Under the pieces are notes generated by a model that was not told where the DNA came from, made no database searches, and saw only the letters and a program-made list of their open reading frames with translations. A stretch of DNA of 46,558 bases from Vicinamibacteria bacterium (GTDB lineage Bacteria; Acidobacteriota; Vicinamibacteria; Fen-336), in assembly GCA_016934575.1 (NCBI GenBank), contig JAFGSN010000065.1, positions 1 through 46,558 of the forward strand. The letters are read 5' to 3'. Shown here piece after piece: positions 35,273 through 44,690 of the stretch (positions are counted from its first letter, which is position 1; every line of letters begins with the position of its first letter). A program made the translations under genes and the position numbers.

Positions 35273-36583
35273 GTGCTGGATCGAAAATTCGTCGTCGAGA
35301 ACAAGAACGCATTGATCGACATGCTCGCGCGCCGTGGCATGAAGATCGAGGATCTCGGAGGAACGGCGGGCGAGCCCGCCGACGTCTGGTCGCTCGACGC
35401 CGAGCGGCGCGCCGACTTGAAACAATGCGAGGACCTGCGACATCGGCAAAAGGTCTGCGGCGAGGAAATCGCCCGCCGCGGCCGGGCCAAGCAGGACGTC
35501 TCGACGCTCAAGTCGGAGATGAAAGGCGTGTCCGACGAAATCAAGCGCCTCGATACGCGCCTGCAAGAAATCGACCGGCGTCTACGCGACATTCTAATGC
35601 TGATCCCGAACGTCCCGGACGCGAGCGTCCCCGTCGGCCCCGACGCCTCGGCCAACCGCGAGGTGCGCCGCCACGGCGACTTGCCGCGATTCGACTTCGA
35701 GATCCGCGCCCACTGGGATCTCGGTCCGGATCTGGGCATTCTCGATTTCGAGCGCGCGGCCAAGATCTCGGGCGCGCGCTTCGCTGTCGCCTTGGGAGCG
35801 GGCGCGCGGCTCGAACGCGCCCTGATACATTTCATGCTCGACCTGCAAACGCGCGAACGAGGTTATCGCGAGGTCGTGCCGCCCTATCTCGTCACGCGCG
35901 CCGCGCTCGAGGGCACGGGCCAGCTCCCCAAGTTCGAGACCGACCTTTTCAAGACGGCGGCGGGAGAACGCGAGTTGTTCTTGATCCCCACGGCCGAGGT
36001 GCCGCTGACGAATCTCCATCGCGACGAGATCCTCGCGGCGGATTCGCTGCCCCTTAGATACGTCGCGATGACGCCGTGCTTCCGCTCCGAAGCCGGCTCT
36101 TACGGTAAGGACGTACGCGGACTCATCCGCCAGCACCAGTTCCACAAGGTGGAGCTCGTCAAGATCACGACGCCCGAGTCCTCGATGGACGAGCTCGAGC
36201 GCATGGTCGAGGACGCCGAGGAAGTCTTGCGTCGTCTAGAGATCCCTTATCGCGTCGTCGTGCTCTCTTCAGGCGACATGGGCTTCCAGGCGGCCAAGAC
36301 CTACGACATCGAGGTCTGGCTGCCGGGACAGAACGACTATCGCGAGATCTCGTCGTGCTCGAACTGCGCCGACTTCCAGGCGCGCCGCGCCAACATTCGC
36401 TACCGCCCTGATCCGGGCGCCAAACCGCGCTTTGTGCATACGCTCAATGGCAGCGGCCTAGCCGTTGGCCGCGCGTTCATCGCCGTGATCGAAAATCATC
36501 AACAGGCCGACGGCTCGATCGTCGTGCCGGACGCCTTGCGACCCTACATGGACGGTCAAGGCGTCATCAAGAAAGAGTCGTGA
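35273..36583 (+). CDS. serS: seryl-tRNA synthetase
   Basis: Class II aminoacyl-tRNA synthetase charging tRNA-Ser. The chosen GTG start gives [20 protein letters not shown], which matches the usual SerRS N-terminus, and has GGAG 6 nt upstream; an earlier in-frame ATG would add 16 atypical residues. The 436-residue protein has an N-terminal long coiled-coil arm (about 25-105), then motif 2 [20 protein letters not shown] and motif 3 region [20 protein letters not shown], with [10 protein letters not shown] and [20 protein letters not shown] forming the active site. Complete and normal in length. Convergent with the GT39 gene. Confidence 0.96.
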   Translation: MLDRKFVVENKNALIDMLARRGMKIEDLGGTAGEPADVWSLDAERRADLKQCEDLRHRQKVCGEEIARRGRAKQDVSTLKSEMKGVSDEIKRLDTRLQEIDRRLRDILMLIPNVPDASVPVGPDASANREVRRHGDLPRFDFEIRAHWDLGPDLGILDFERAAKISGARFAVALGAGARLERALIHFMLDLQTRERGYREVVPPYLVTRAALEGTGQLPKFETDLFKTAAGERELFLIPTAEVPLTNLHRDEILAADSLPLRYVAMTPCFRSEAGSYGKDVRGLIRQHQFHKVELVKITTPESSMDELERMVEDAEEVLRRLEIPYRVVVLSSGDMGFQAAKTYDIEVWLPGQNDYREISSCSNCADFQARRANIRYRPDPGAKPRFVHTLNGSGLAVGRAFIAVIENHQQADGSIVVPDALRPYMDGQGVIKKES

Positions 36584-36653
36584 GCCGCGAGCGTGCTCTG
36601 ACCCGGTTGCTCATTTCTCCGTTCCCTGCGCCGAAAACAACGTAACCGTGGGC

Positions 36654-38408
36654 TCACGGAAGCGCCGAAGCGGCGCCCGACGACACCGACGATCGAGACG
36701 CCGCCGCATCCGCAGGGATGAAATAGAGGTCCATCGATCGCCCGACGCGCGCCACCGGCGTGTAGTCTCGCAGCCACGCGTACGAATCGCCCTTGACGAC
36801 CCGCGTCCAGAGACTGATGGCCACCCATCCGGCGACGGGCTGAATCGGTTGCAGCGGGACGGCGCCCGGAACGTGGCGATGTAGGCGAGTCCGCCCGTTA
36901 TATGCGACGTGGATCCGCTCGATGCCGCGCCGCCTCACTTCGGCCGACAGCAGACTCAGATCCTGGCCCCAGTCCAGATCGCCGTTAATCAACACACGCT
37001 CAGGCCTGCGTCCCGCGATGATGTTGAAGTGCGCGACATATTCGGGGTGAGCGGCCACGGATTCCCATGCCTGCCAGGCGAACAGCGCGACCACGACACC
37101 GATCATGGCGCGCGGACGCAAGGCGCCGACCCGATCCCGCAACAGCGTCACGGTTGCATGCCCGGCGGCAATCGCCATCAGCGGATAGAGGATCAAGACA
37201 TGCCGCACTCCGATGTTGATGCGACTCGTCATGGCAAACGCGAGAATGCCCGCGGCGGCAATCACGGGAGCGGCGGGACGCCAATCGCGATCGCGCCACG
37301 ACTGCCGCAGCAGAAGTCCACTGCCCGCGAACGCCAGCAGTAGAAGCGTGACCGGCGTCTTGACCAGAAGCGCGACCGGGTAGTAGTGCCACCAACCGTC
37401 GCTTTCGATCTCGCCCAGCAAGAACGACGTGTGCCCCATGCGATGGTGATGCGCCGCGCTCGCGAGCCCGTTGCGAATGCCGGCAACGAACGTGGGCCAG
37501 ACGGGTCGCTCGGCCAAGGGGACGACGGCCGGCGCGGGTAATGCGCTCGCGCCGCCGTCCGAACCGACCATCGACCGCGGTCGATTCGGAGCGCGCAAGG
37601 GCTCGAGCCCGAATCCATAAACCGCCCAAGCCAGCGCCAGACCCATGAGAAGACCCAGCCCCAATCCCAGCCAGACGTCATGACGAAAAAATGCTTTACC
37701 GCCCGTTCGAGGGCCGACGACGAGGCGCCATCCGATGAGCGCCACGAACGCGGCGATAAGAAACGGCCCGGCCGAGAACTTGCTCAGCACGGCGGCCGCG
37801 GCCGCGATCGACAACAGCACGCCGCCGGCAAGTGTGGGGCGCTCGAACCACACGACGGCCCTGTCGACTGCGACGAGCCCCAATCCGGCAAGAGCCAAGT
37901 CCGTCGTCGCCAGGCCCGCATGACCAAGGAGCGGCGGCGCCGTGGCCAACAGGAAGACGGCGACGAGCGCTGAACGCCTGCCGCTCAGCCGACCGGCCCA
38001 GAGCCAGGTCGTCCAGAGTGTCAGCAGGAAGAAAGGCAGTGTCCCGACCCGTGCCAGCGAGAGCACGCCTACGTAATCGTTCGATCGATAGAGCAGCGCC
38101 AGCCCTTCGTCCCACATGTTGGTCCGCCCGCGTGAACGCAGACCGCTGAGATACGGCGCCAGGGCCACGGCGATCCGCGCCAGCGGCGGGTGCTGGACTT
38201 CGTAGGCGTAGCGGCCGTTTCCGAGGAGCTCGAGTCCGCAGGCGATGTGCGCGGGCTCATCCCAGGTATGACTGAGCACGGAGTAGGTCGAGATGATGCG
38301 TAAAACGGCCACGATGGCGAGCGCGACGGCCAGAATGCCGAACCATCGACGAGAGTCGCCGTCACCTCTGGGCTCATTCACGGTTCGTACGGCTCTCAAA
38401 GCCCCCAT
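36654..38408 (-). CDS. GT39-family (PMT/ArnT-like) membrane glycosyltransferase
   Basis: A 584-residue polytopic protein with about 10-11 membrane helices and a C-terminal extracytoplasmic domain (about 430-584). The first periplasmic loop has the GT-C signature HTWDEPAHIACGLELLGNG followed by HPPLARIAVALAPYL, which in ArnT/PMT enzymes holds the acidic catalytic residue and binds a polyprenyl-phosphate sugar. It probably transfers a lipid-linked sugar to a protein or envelope lipid outside the cytoplasm. The first 25 residues before the first helix are charged and the start may lie slightly downstream. No partner gene is obvious: it is flanked by serS (convergent) and by the propeller receptor (same strand, 256 nt upstream). 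Confidence 0.85.
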   Translation of the reverse strand: MGALRAVRTVNEPRGDGDSRRWFGILAVALAIVAVLRIISTYSVLSHTWDEPAHIACGLELLGNGRYAYEVQHPPLARIAVALAPYLSGLRSRGRTNMWDEGLALLYRSNDYVGVLSLARVGTLPFFLLTLWTTWLWAGRLSGRRSALVAVFLLATAPPLLGHAGLATTDLALAGLGLVAVDRAVVWFERPTLAGGVLLSIAAAAAVLSKFSAGPFLIAAFVALIGWRLVVGPRTGGKAFFRHDVWLGLGLGLLMGLALAWAVYGFGLEPLRAPNRPRSMVGSDGGASALPAPAVVPLAERPVWPTFVAGIRNGLASAAHHHRMGHTSFLLGEIESDGWWHYYPVALLVKTPVTLLLLAFAGSGLLLRQSWRDRDWRPAAPVIAAAGILAFAMTSRINIGVRHVLILYPLMAIAAGHATVTLLRDRVGALRPRAMIGVVVALFAWQAWESVAAHPEYVAHFNIIAGRRPERVLINGDLDWGQDLSLLSAEVRRRGIERIHVAYNGRTRLHRHVPGAVPLQPIQPVAGWVAISLWTRVVKGDSYAWLRDYTPVARVGRSMDLYFIPADAAASRSSVSSGAASALP

Positions 38409-38664
38409 CTTCGTCGACGATGTCTCCGGACGACAGAATCGCTGTAAAAATGACTCGAAGCGCCTTTACGCCTCCAACGCGGGAGAGAGATTATTCGCCT
38501 CAGGAAGCGGCGTCAAGCATTCGCGACTCCCTTGGACATCTGCCAGCGGTTGAATCCCGGCGCCTCGACAAGCCCCGGCGACGTGACGGCCGCCCACGCT
38601 TGATGGCGATCGCCGGCGAAAACGCGCAGAGCTCGGCGTTCACGATCGTCTCCAGCACGTGGTC

Positions 38665-41600
38665 CTACTTGACGACACGATCGATTCTGAAGCGCGAAAT
38701 CGCCGTGGTGAGCTGCTCCGACAGCTTGACGAGGTCGCCGACGGCCGTGCTCGTGCTGCTCGCTCCAGCGGCGGATTCGTGAGTCATGTTGGCCAGGGAC
38801 TGCATGGATCCCGCGACGGTCGTCGTGACCCGGGCCTGTTCGCGCGCCGCGGACGAGATCTGCGCCGAGAGGCTCGCCGAGTCCTGGACCAGCCCGGAAA
38901 TCTCTCCCAGGCTGTCGATCGCCTGATCGGACAGCGTCCGCCCCGTTTTGACCTCCCGCATGGCGCGCTCCATGGCGCCGAGAGCCGTCTTCATTTCTTC
39001 GACCATGGCGTCGACAATCGCCGCAACGCGGTTCGTCGCCTCCTTGGAACGATCGGCCAGCCGCCGGACTTCCTCCGCGACCACGGCGAATCCGCGGCCG
39101 GCGTCGCCGGCGTGGGCCGCCTCGATGGCGGCATTGAGCGAGAGCAACGCAGACTGCGACGCCAGCTCCTCGATGAGCTCGATGATCTCGAAGATCTTGC
39201 CGGAGCGCTCCTCGAGAAGCCGCATCTTCTCCGCCGTCTCCGTGGCGGCGGCGTCGATGCGCGCGGTCCCGGCGTGGACCTCGTTCACGGCCCGCTCGCT
39301 TTGTTCGACGTGCTCGAGCACGAGGCGCGCTTTCTCGGAAGAAGACGCGGCATTCTTGGAGACCTGGGCCATCGAAGCCGCCATCTCCTCGACGGCGGCC
39401 GACGTCGACTCGACCTGCTCGTTTCCATACTGCGCGCCCTTCGCGATCTGTGTCGCGGCCGCGAGAATCTCCGCCGAGGACGACGACATGGCGAAGGCCG
39501 CGTTGTAGACGCCGTCAAGGATCGTCGCGAAGCCCTCCGACATCCTGTTCATCGCCCGCGCGATGCGTCCCAAAGTGTCGTCGCCCTCGACGCCGCGTTG
39601 CGTCAGGTCGCCCTGCGCCACGGCGCTGACGACTTCGAGAAATCTCTGGAGATCCTGCTCCATCCGCTCTTCGGCCTGCTTCCGCTCCGTGATGTCCTTG
39701 GATATTCCGACGAGACCGACGACCTTGCCGGAAGAATCGCGGATGGGAGCCTTCGTCGCCAGGTACCAGCGCGCGTTGCGAGCGTCGTTTTGTAGCTTGC
39801 CCAGGATCGTGCGGCCGGTCTTGAAAAGATCCCGCTCGTCTCTTGACGATGCATCGGCGAATTCCCGCGTGAAGTAGTCAGCGTCGCTCTTGCCGAGAGC
39901 CGCATCGGCGCTGGACGCGCCCAAGGCCCGAGCGAAGCCGGCGTTGACCCGCACGAATCGACTCTGAGTGTCCTTGAAGTAGATCAGGTCCGGAATGTTG
40001 TCCATGAGAGAGTGGAGCAGATCGCGTTCCCTTCCGGCCGCCTCCTCGGCCCGCCGGCGCTCGGCGTTCTCCCGCTTCAGGGCTTCTCGTTGCTCGATGA
40101 GCTCGTCGTTGCTCGTCTTGAGCCTCAAGGCCGACTGGCGGGCCTCCTCCTCGGCGCGCTGGCGTTCCTCGTTCTCCCGGGCCAGCCGTTCCTCCGTTCG
40201 CTTGTGCTCGCCGATTTCTTTCTGGAGGTCGGTCGTCTTTTCCTCGACCCGTTGAGCCAGCTCACGCTCGCGCGCCTTCAGCGCGCCGACGCGCATGCGA
40301 TACAGGCCGACGGCCGCGGCAACGAGCAAGAGTGCGGCGATAATCCGTGTCAACCAACGCTCGTACCAACGCGGAGTGACGTATATCTTGAGGACCGCGC
40401 CCTCCTCGTTCCAGACGCCGTCGTTATTGGACGCCTTGACGCGTAAAATAAACTGTCGCCCCCTGGGGAGATTGGTGTAGGTGGCCGTGTGTAGCGTGCC
40501 CGCGCTGTTCCACTGGCGGTCAAAGCCTTCGAGCTTGTACGCGTACTCGTTCTTGCGCGGAAGTGCATAGCTCAGGGCCGCGAACTCGAAGGTGACGACG
40601 GCGTGCTCGTGAGAAAGAGTCAGTTCCTCCGTGGCGCCGATCGCTTTCGCCAGCGGCGATCCGGCCAGTCCCGGACGGACCGACTCGTTGAAAATTTTAA
40701 GATCCGTGAGCACGACTTTCGGAGGTCGAGGATTCGGCACGACGTTTTCCGGGGAAAAGAAGTTCAAACCCCGGGCGCCGCCGAAGTAGAGTGTCCCCGA
40801 TGGGCTTCTGAAGCAAGCGTTTCGAGCGAAATCCTGGCTTTGCAGGCCGTCATGGGCGTTGAAATTCAGGATCTTGGGCTCACGGGGCGCGTGAACCGCA
40901 TCGACGATCTTGTCGATGCCGCGACCGGTCGAGATCCAAAGGCTTCCCGAAGCGTCCTCGACGATGCCCAAGATGGTGTTGTTGCTCAGGCCGTCCGCCG
41001 TCGTATAGCGAACCCATCGCCTGGCGTTCGCCACGAGGCAGCTCAGGCCGCCCTGGGTCCCGAACCAAACGTTGCCGAGACTGTCGACTAGCACGGCCTG
41101 TGTCCCGCCCGAACCGAGCCTCTCGGGATCCTCCGGATCGCTGCGATAGCGGGCGACTTGACGCGTCCGGCGATTCACCTGTCCGACGAACGTGTTGCCG
41201 ACGATCCAGAGATTGCCCTGCCCGTCCTCGGCGCCGCTGTAGAGCGCGTCCTCGCCCGCCCCTGGGTAGAGGTCCGTGAGATGCGTGAAGACGCCCGCGT
41301 CTCGATCGAACAAATCCGCTCCGGCCTGAGTGACGACGAGCAGCTCGCCGGTGTGAAGCTCCACGATGCGCCAGACGTGGTTGCTGACGATGGACCGCGG
41401 ATCCTTCGGATCGTGGCGAAATCGAGTGACACGACCCGTCGTCCGATCAAAGAGACCGAGCCCCCCATCCCATCCTCCCAGCCAGAGTTTCCGGCGGCCG
41501 TCCTCGCAAAGCGCCCACACGGCGTCCGAGCCGATGGTCGCGGGATCATTCGGATCGCTCCGATAGTATGAGAACGCGCCCGTGCGCGGATCGAATCGAT

Positions 41601-42780
41601 TCAATCCTCCGCCGTCCGTGCCGATCCAGACGACGCCCAGATGGTCCTCGAGAACGGCGCTCACGTGAGGATCGTTCAGCTTTCCGCGCCCCGCTCGGAG
41701 GCGCTGAAAACGCTGGAGATAGGGCGAGAGATAATTGACGCCGCCGTTGAACGTGCCGATCCAGAGAGTGCCCTGATCGTCCAGGTAGAGACTGTAGATC
41801 GAATTGGAGTTGAGGCTCTGGTCGTCGTCGATGTCCGGCATGAAGCCGCGGAACGTGCCCCGCCGCATGTCGAAGATCTTCAGGCCGCCGTTCTCGGTCC
41901 CCACATACATCGTTCCCTTCTTGTCGGACGCGATCCGACTCACGCGAGCATGGCCGATGGAGCGGGGATTGCGGGGATCAGGCAGATACCGAACGTCACG
42001 GCCGGTCTCCGGATCGATTCGATGGAGCCCGGAACCAAGAGTCGCGATCCACAGTCGATCTTCCTCTTCTTGAAAATCCCGGATGTCGGCTCGATGGAGT
42101 CCGAATTGATCGTCGGCCGCTCCGGGCCATCGAGCGTACTTGCCGGTTTCGCGATCGAACTGTAAAAGTCCGCCGCTACTGCCGACCCAGAAGCGGCCGC
42201 GACGATCTTCGAACAGAGCATTGACAATGTCTTCGGGCACGACGCTTTGAGCGTCATTAAGAGGATATCGCTGGATCTTCCCGGATTTTGGATCGAGCGT
42301 GGCGATGCCGTTGTCCGTCCCGAGCCAAATCCGTCCACGACCATCCTCCAAGATGACCCGCACGTTGTTGCCAATCGGCTGGCCGGGGACGGGGAGGAAT
42401 CTCTTGAAACGATCGTGCTCGCGATCATAAAGCGCAACTCCCGCGTTCCCCTGGTGCGATCCGACCCATAAACGTTTCCGAGCGTCCTCATACAGCGCGC
42501 CCGCCACCGGCGAGGGCAGGCTGTTCGGATCATCCGGATCATGCCGATATATCTTGAATCCGGCGCCGTCGTATCGATTGAGTCCGTTCTCGGTTCCGAA
42601 CCAGAGGAAACCCTCGCTGTCTTTGAGAATCGAGAAAACCCAGTTGTTGGAGAGGGCGTCCTCGATCGTCAGGTGGCCGAACCGATAGTGATCTTCAGCG
42701 GCATCCAGCGACACTCCGGCCGAGATGATAAGGAGCGCCGCTAGCGCCATCCTCCAGCGCGCTTTCAATGAACGTGCCAC
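38665..42780 (-). CDS. propeller (Reg_prop/Y_Y_Y) receptor with PAS and methyl-accepting chemotaxis output
   Basis: About 1371 residues from the chosen GTG. Signal peptide/anchor (about 1-28), then about 14 Reg_prop repeats (LWFGTENGLNRYD type) forming two seven-bladed propellers (about 30-720), a Y_Y_Y domain (about 725-800, RFWVG-like to LKIYVTPRWYERW), a transmembrane helix (about 808-830), cytoplasmic coiled coil (about 840-920), PAS (about 925-1035), a HAMP-like segment (GDLTQRGVEGDD) and a full MCP signalling domain (about 1095-1365) with the hairpin tip SLNAAIEAAHAGDAGRGFAVVAEEVRRLADRS. Reg_prop receptors normally end in a histidine kinase or GGDEF domain. Start choice: GTG 42780 gives a normal signal peptide; ATG 42750 has GGAGG directly against it. 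Confidence 0.88.
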   Translation of the reverse strand: MARSLKARWRMALAALLIISAGVSLDAAEDHYRFGHLTIEDALSNNWVFSILKDSEGFLWFGTENGLNRYDGAGFKIYRHDPDDPNSLPSPVAGALYEDARKRLWVGSHQGNAGVALYDREHDRFKRFLPVPGQPIGNNVRVILEDGRGRIWLGTDNGIATLDPKSGKIQRYPLNDAQSVVPEDIVNALFEDRRGRFWVGSSGGLLQFDRETGKYARWPGAADDQFGLHRADIRDFQEEEDRLWIATLGSGLHRIDPETGRDVRYLPDPRNPRSIGHARVSRIASDKKGTMYVGTENGGLKIFDMRRGTFRGFMPDIDDDQSLNSNSIYSLYLDDQGTLWIGTFNGGVNYLSPYLQRFQRLRAGRGKLNDPHVSAVLEDHLGVVWIGTDGGGLNRFDPRTGAFSYYRSDPNDPATIGSDAVWALCEDGRRKLWLGGWDGGLGLFDRTTGRVTRFRHDPKDPRSIVSNHVWRIVELHTGELLVVTQAGADLFDRDAGVFTHLTDLYPGAGEDALYSGAEDGQGNLWIVGNTFVGQVNRRTRQVARYRSDPEDPERLGSGGTQAVLVDSLGNVWFGTQGGLSCLVANARRWVRYTTADGLSNNTILGIVEDASGSLWISTGRGIDKIVDAVHAPREPKILNFNAHDGLQSQDFARNACFRSPSGTLYFGGARGLNFFSPENVVPNPRPPKVVLTDLKIFNESVRPGLAGSPLAKAIGATEELTLSHEHAVVTFEFAALSYALPRKNEYAYKLEGFDRQWNSAGTLHTATYTNLPRGRQFILRVKASNNDGVWNEEGAVLKIYVTPRWYERWLTRIIAALLLVAAAVGLYRMRVGALKARERELAQRVEEKTTDLQKEIGEHKRTEERLARENEERQRAEEEARQSALRLKTSNDELIEQREALKRENAERRRAEEAAGRERDLLHSLMDNIPDLIYFKDTQSRFVRVNAGFARALGASSADAALGKSDADYFTREFADASSRDERDLFKTGRTILGKLQNDARNARWYLATKAPIRDSSGKVVGLVGISKDITERKQAEERMEQDLQRFLEVVSAVAQGDLTQRGVEGDDTLGRIARAMNRMSEGFATILDGVYNAAFAMSSSSAEILAAATQIAKGAQYGNEQVESTSAAVEEMAASMAQVSKNAASSSEKARLVLEHVEQSERAVNEVHAGTARIDAAATETAEKMRLLEERSGKIFEIIELIEELASQSALLSLNAAIEAAHAGDAGRGFAVVAEEVRRLADRSKEATNRVAAIVDAMVEEMKTALGAMERAMREVKTGRTLSDQAIDSLGEISGLVQDSASLSAQISSAAREQARVTTTVAGSMQSLANMTHESAAGASSTSTAVGDLVKLSEQLTTAISRFRIDRVVK

Positions 42781-43305
42781 GGCGAGAATCGAAATTCCTC
42801 CAAACCGCGCCTCGCGATCCTTATCATGACGTTGCCGTTGCAATCCAGTGAACGCCAAGAAACCGGCGTTTCCTCGCCGAACCATCCCATCCGCGCTGTA
42901 CCGGTCATGCTCACCGAGGCTTCGCTTCACTGTCGCGACACGCCTCTTCCGGCCCGCCCATCAATACTATGGAAACACAGGTATCGTGACTCTACAACCA
43001 AGAGTTTGCGGCGACGACACGGAGCGAATACTCCACGTCGCCGTCGATTCGGGCATTCTCAGGTCCGACATGCTCCCGCGAGCGCGTGACGAAATCCTCC
43101 ACACCCAAGCGCCGGCTCGGATCGGGCGGATCATGGTGTAACTCTGTGCGCAGGCGCGACCGTTGGCCTCCGTCAGCTCGCGGCGGGTCTTTTCGTGATA
43201 GAGGCACGAAAGAACCCCCCGGAAAATCCACGTAGCTCATCAGACGCCAGGTCTGGAGACTTGAGCGTGGCGACCCGAAACGACAGCGAGCGGCACCCGA
43301 GCCCG
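42781..43305. other. 525-nt stretch without a confident gene
   Basis: Between the receptor start and the DinB gene. On the minus strand a frame continuing past the DinB gene ends in EHVGPENARIDGDVEYSL and has GC-rich third positions, so it could be a decayed gene end, but it has no start or recognisable family. The right part holds one copy of the 17-nt repeat (43261-43277). No terminator is clear. Confidence 0.4.
43261..43277 (+). repeat. 17-nt direct repeat, left copy
   Basis: TTGAGCGTGGCGACCCG. It recurs in the same orientation at 44642-44658 with one mismatch (16 of 17), and in weaker form at 44612-44628 (14 of 17). The copies lie on either side of the DinB and Tag genes. Confidence 0.6.
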
Positions 43306-43785
43306 TCAGGGCAATTTCTTCCAGCCCCAGATCCGCATGACATCGTCCCCCGAGAGCCGATGACCGAGCGCACGCGCGAGCATCGATATTTGACCGCGGT
43401 GATGCGCGTCGTGCTGAATGAGATAGACCATCATGCTCACGACGCGGCGCGGCATGCCCTTGACTCGTGCGTCCCCGCGGGCGAGAGCGCGGCTGAACAG
43501 ATCCGTCAACGCCGCGCGGCTCTCCCGGAGCGCCCGACGAGCCTCGGACTGCGTCGATCGGGCGCGGTCCAGCGCAATGAAGGGCGGCGCGCCGCCCATC
43601 TTGGCGAAAGTACGCCTCACGCTCTGGATATGCGCCACGATCGCGGCGATGGGCCGGCCGGCCGGCGGCGCCGCGCGCCACAACCGCCGCGGCAGCGCGG
43701 CGATCAGGTACTCGACGACGCGACCGCCGTGGTCGAACTCCGCGAGCAGCTCGCTTCCCGTGTCCAGAGGCCGTCGAACGGACAT
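43306..43785 (-). CDS. DinB-family protein
   Basis: A 159-residue four-helix-bundle protein of the DinB/YfiT superfamily, many of which are metal-dependent hydrolases or thiol (bacillithiol/mycothiol) transferases. The metal-binding histidine triad is present: H52 in IVAHIQSVRR, and H125 and H129 in QHDAHHRGQIS. The substrate cannot be read from sequence. Strong ribosome-binding site GGGGAG about 8 nt before the ATG. Divergent from the glycosylase gene, with which it shares a 213-nt intergenic region and a repeat-bracketed segment. Both names evoke DNA damage, but DinB-fold proteins are not DNA polymerase IV and a repair role is not shown. Confidence 0.85.
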   Translation of the reverse strand: MSVRRPLDTGSELLAEFDHGGRVVEYLIAALPRRLWRAAPPAGRPIAAIVAHIQSVRRTFAKMGGAPPFIALDRARSTQSEARRALRESRAALTDLFSRALARGDARVKGMPRRVVSMMVYLIQHDAHHRGQISMLARALGHRLSGDDVMRIWGWKKLP

Positions 43786-43998
43786 ATCTTTCTCCCCTTT
43801 GCCTCAGCCTTCGCGTGCGGGCTCGCTACACTGCCTCGCCTTGCCCCTTAGGCTCGCCCGACATAACAGATACGGCGTGGAAAACCCGGCGGATTTGACT
43901 ATTGCTCTGCGGCTTGCGGTAAAGGCCTTGGGAAGGGATGATCGCATCAGCGTACCGCGGCGTGGACGGATGCTTGCTCACGACGAGGAGGCGAAGCG

Positions 43999-44601
43999 AT
44001 GAGCCGGAGAGTGACGCGCTGCGGCTGGGCGGAAACCAGCCCGGAGATGCGTGCTTACCACGATAAGGAATGGGGCGTCCCAGTGCACGACGATCGCACG
44101 CACTTCGAGTTCCTCATCCTCGATGGGGCGCAGGCCGGCCTGAGCTGGGCCACGATACTCAAGAGGCGGGAAGCATATCGCCGCGCCTTTGCCGGGTTCG
44201 ACCCCGAGCGCGTGGCGCGCTTCACGGCGCGAGACGAGCGCCGTCTGGCCGACGACGCGGGCATCGTGCGCAACCGGCGCAAGATCGCGGCGGCGATCAG
44301 AAACGCGCGCTGCTTCCTGGCCGTGCGGCGGGAGCACGGCTCCTTTGACAGCTACCTGTGGTCGTTCGTCGGCGGGCGGCCCATCGTCAACCACCGCCGT
44401 TCCCTGCGGGAGATCCCGCCGCGCACGCCGCTCTCGGATCGCATCAGCCGCGATCTCGTCGGGCGCGGCTTCACGTTCGCCGGCTCGATCATCGTCTACG
44501 CGCACATGCAGGCCGTCGGTCTGGTCAACGACCATCTCGTGAGCTGCTTCCGCCACAGGGAGGTCGGCCGCTCCGAGCGCGACGTTCCATTGAACGGGTG
44601 A
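43999..44601 (+). CDS. tag: DNA-3-methyladenine glycosylase I
   Basis: Base-excision repair enzyme that removes N3-methyladenine from alkylated DNA. The 200-residue protein has all landmarks of Tag: CGWAETSPEMRAYHDKEWG at the N-terminus (zinc ligands C8 and H21), FEFLILDGAQAGLSWATIL, the helix-hairpin-helix region with IVRNRRKIAAAIRNARCFL, SYLWSFVGG, and the C-terminal zinc ligands in VNDHLVSCFRH (H-x3-C spacing). The aromatic pair W10/W25 that sandwiches the base is present. A strong ribosome-binding site (GAGGAGG) precedes the ATG. An inverted repeat CGGGT-GA-ACCCG covers the stop codon. No alkylation-response regulator (Ada) is nearby. Confidence 0.95.
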   Translation: MSRRVTRCGWAETSPEMRAYHDKEWGVPVHDDRTHFEFLILDGAQAGLSWATILKRREAYRRAFAGFDPERVARFTARDERRLADDAGIVRNRRKIAAAIRNARCFLAVRREHGSFDSYLWSFVGGRPIVNHRRSLREIPPRTPLSDRISRDLVGRGFTFAGSIIVYAHMQAVGLVNDHLVSCFRHREVGRSERDVPLNG

Positions 44602-44611
44602 ACCCGGAAAG

Positions 44612-44628
44612 TTGAACGCGGCCACCCG
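44612..44628 (+). repeat. degenerate copy of the 17-nt repeat
   Basis: TTGAACGCGGCCACCCG matches the left copy at 14 of 17 positions and is followed by AA as it is. It lies 30 nt before the right copy. Confidence 0.4.
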
Positions 44629-44641
44629 AAGACATCGAATA

Positions 44642-44658
44642 TTGGGCGTGGCGACCCG
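44642..44658 (+). repeat. 17-nt direct repeat, right copy
   Basis: TTGGGCGTGGCGACCCG, 16 of 17 identical to 43261-43277 and in the same orientation. It lies about 30 nt past the 3' end of the truncated transposase frame. Confidence 0.6.
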
Positions 44659-44690
44659 TCACCCGAGACGTGTGTTCGCTGCCATTTTAT

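Noticed and set aside
42781-42930. A 50-codon N-terminal extension of the propeller receptor, or an ATT start spaced well from GGAGG
   Set aside because: The GTG at 42780 gives a normal signal peptide; the extension would place it internally, and ATT starts are rare, so the spacing was judged coincidental.
42848-43141. A 97-codon plus-strand frame upstream of the receptor gene
   Set aside because: No ribosome-binding site, no recognisable family, and it overlaps the receptor's upstream region; composition looks non-coding.
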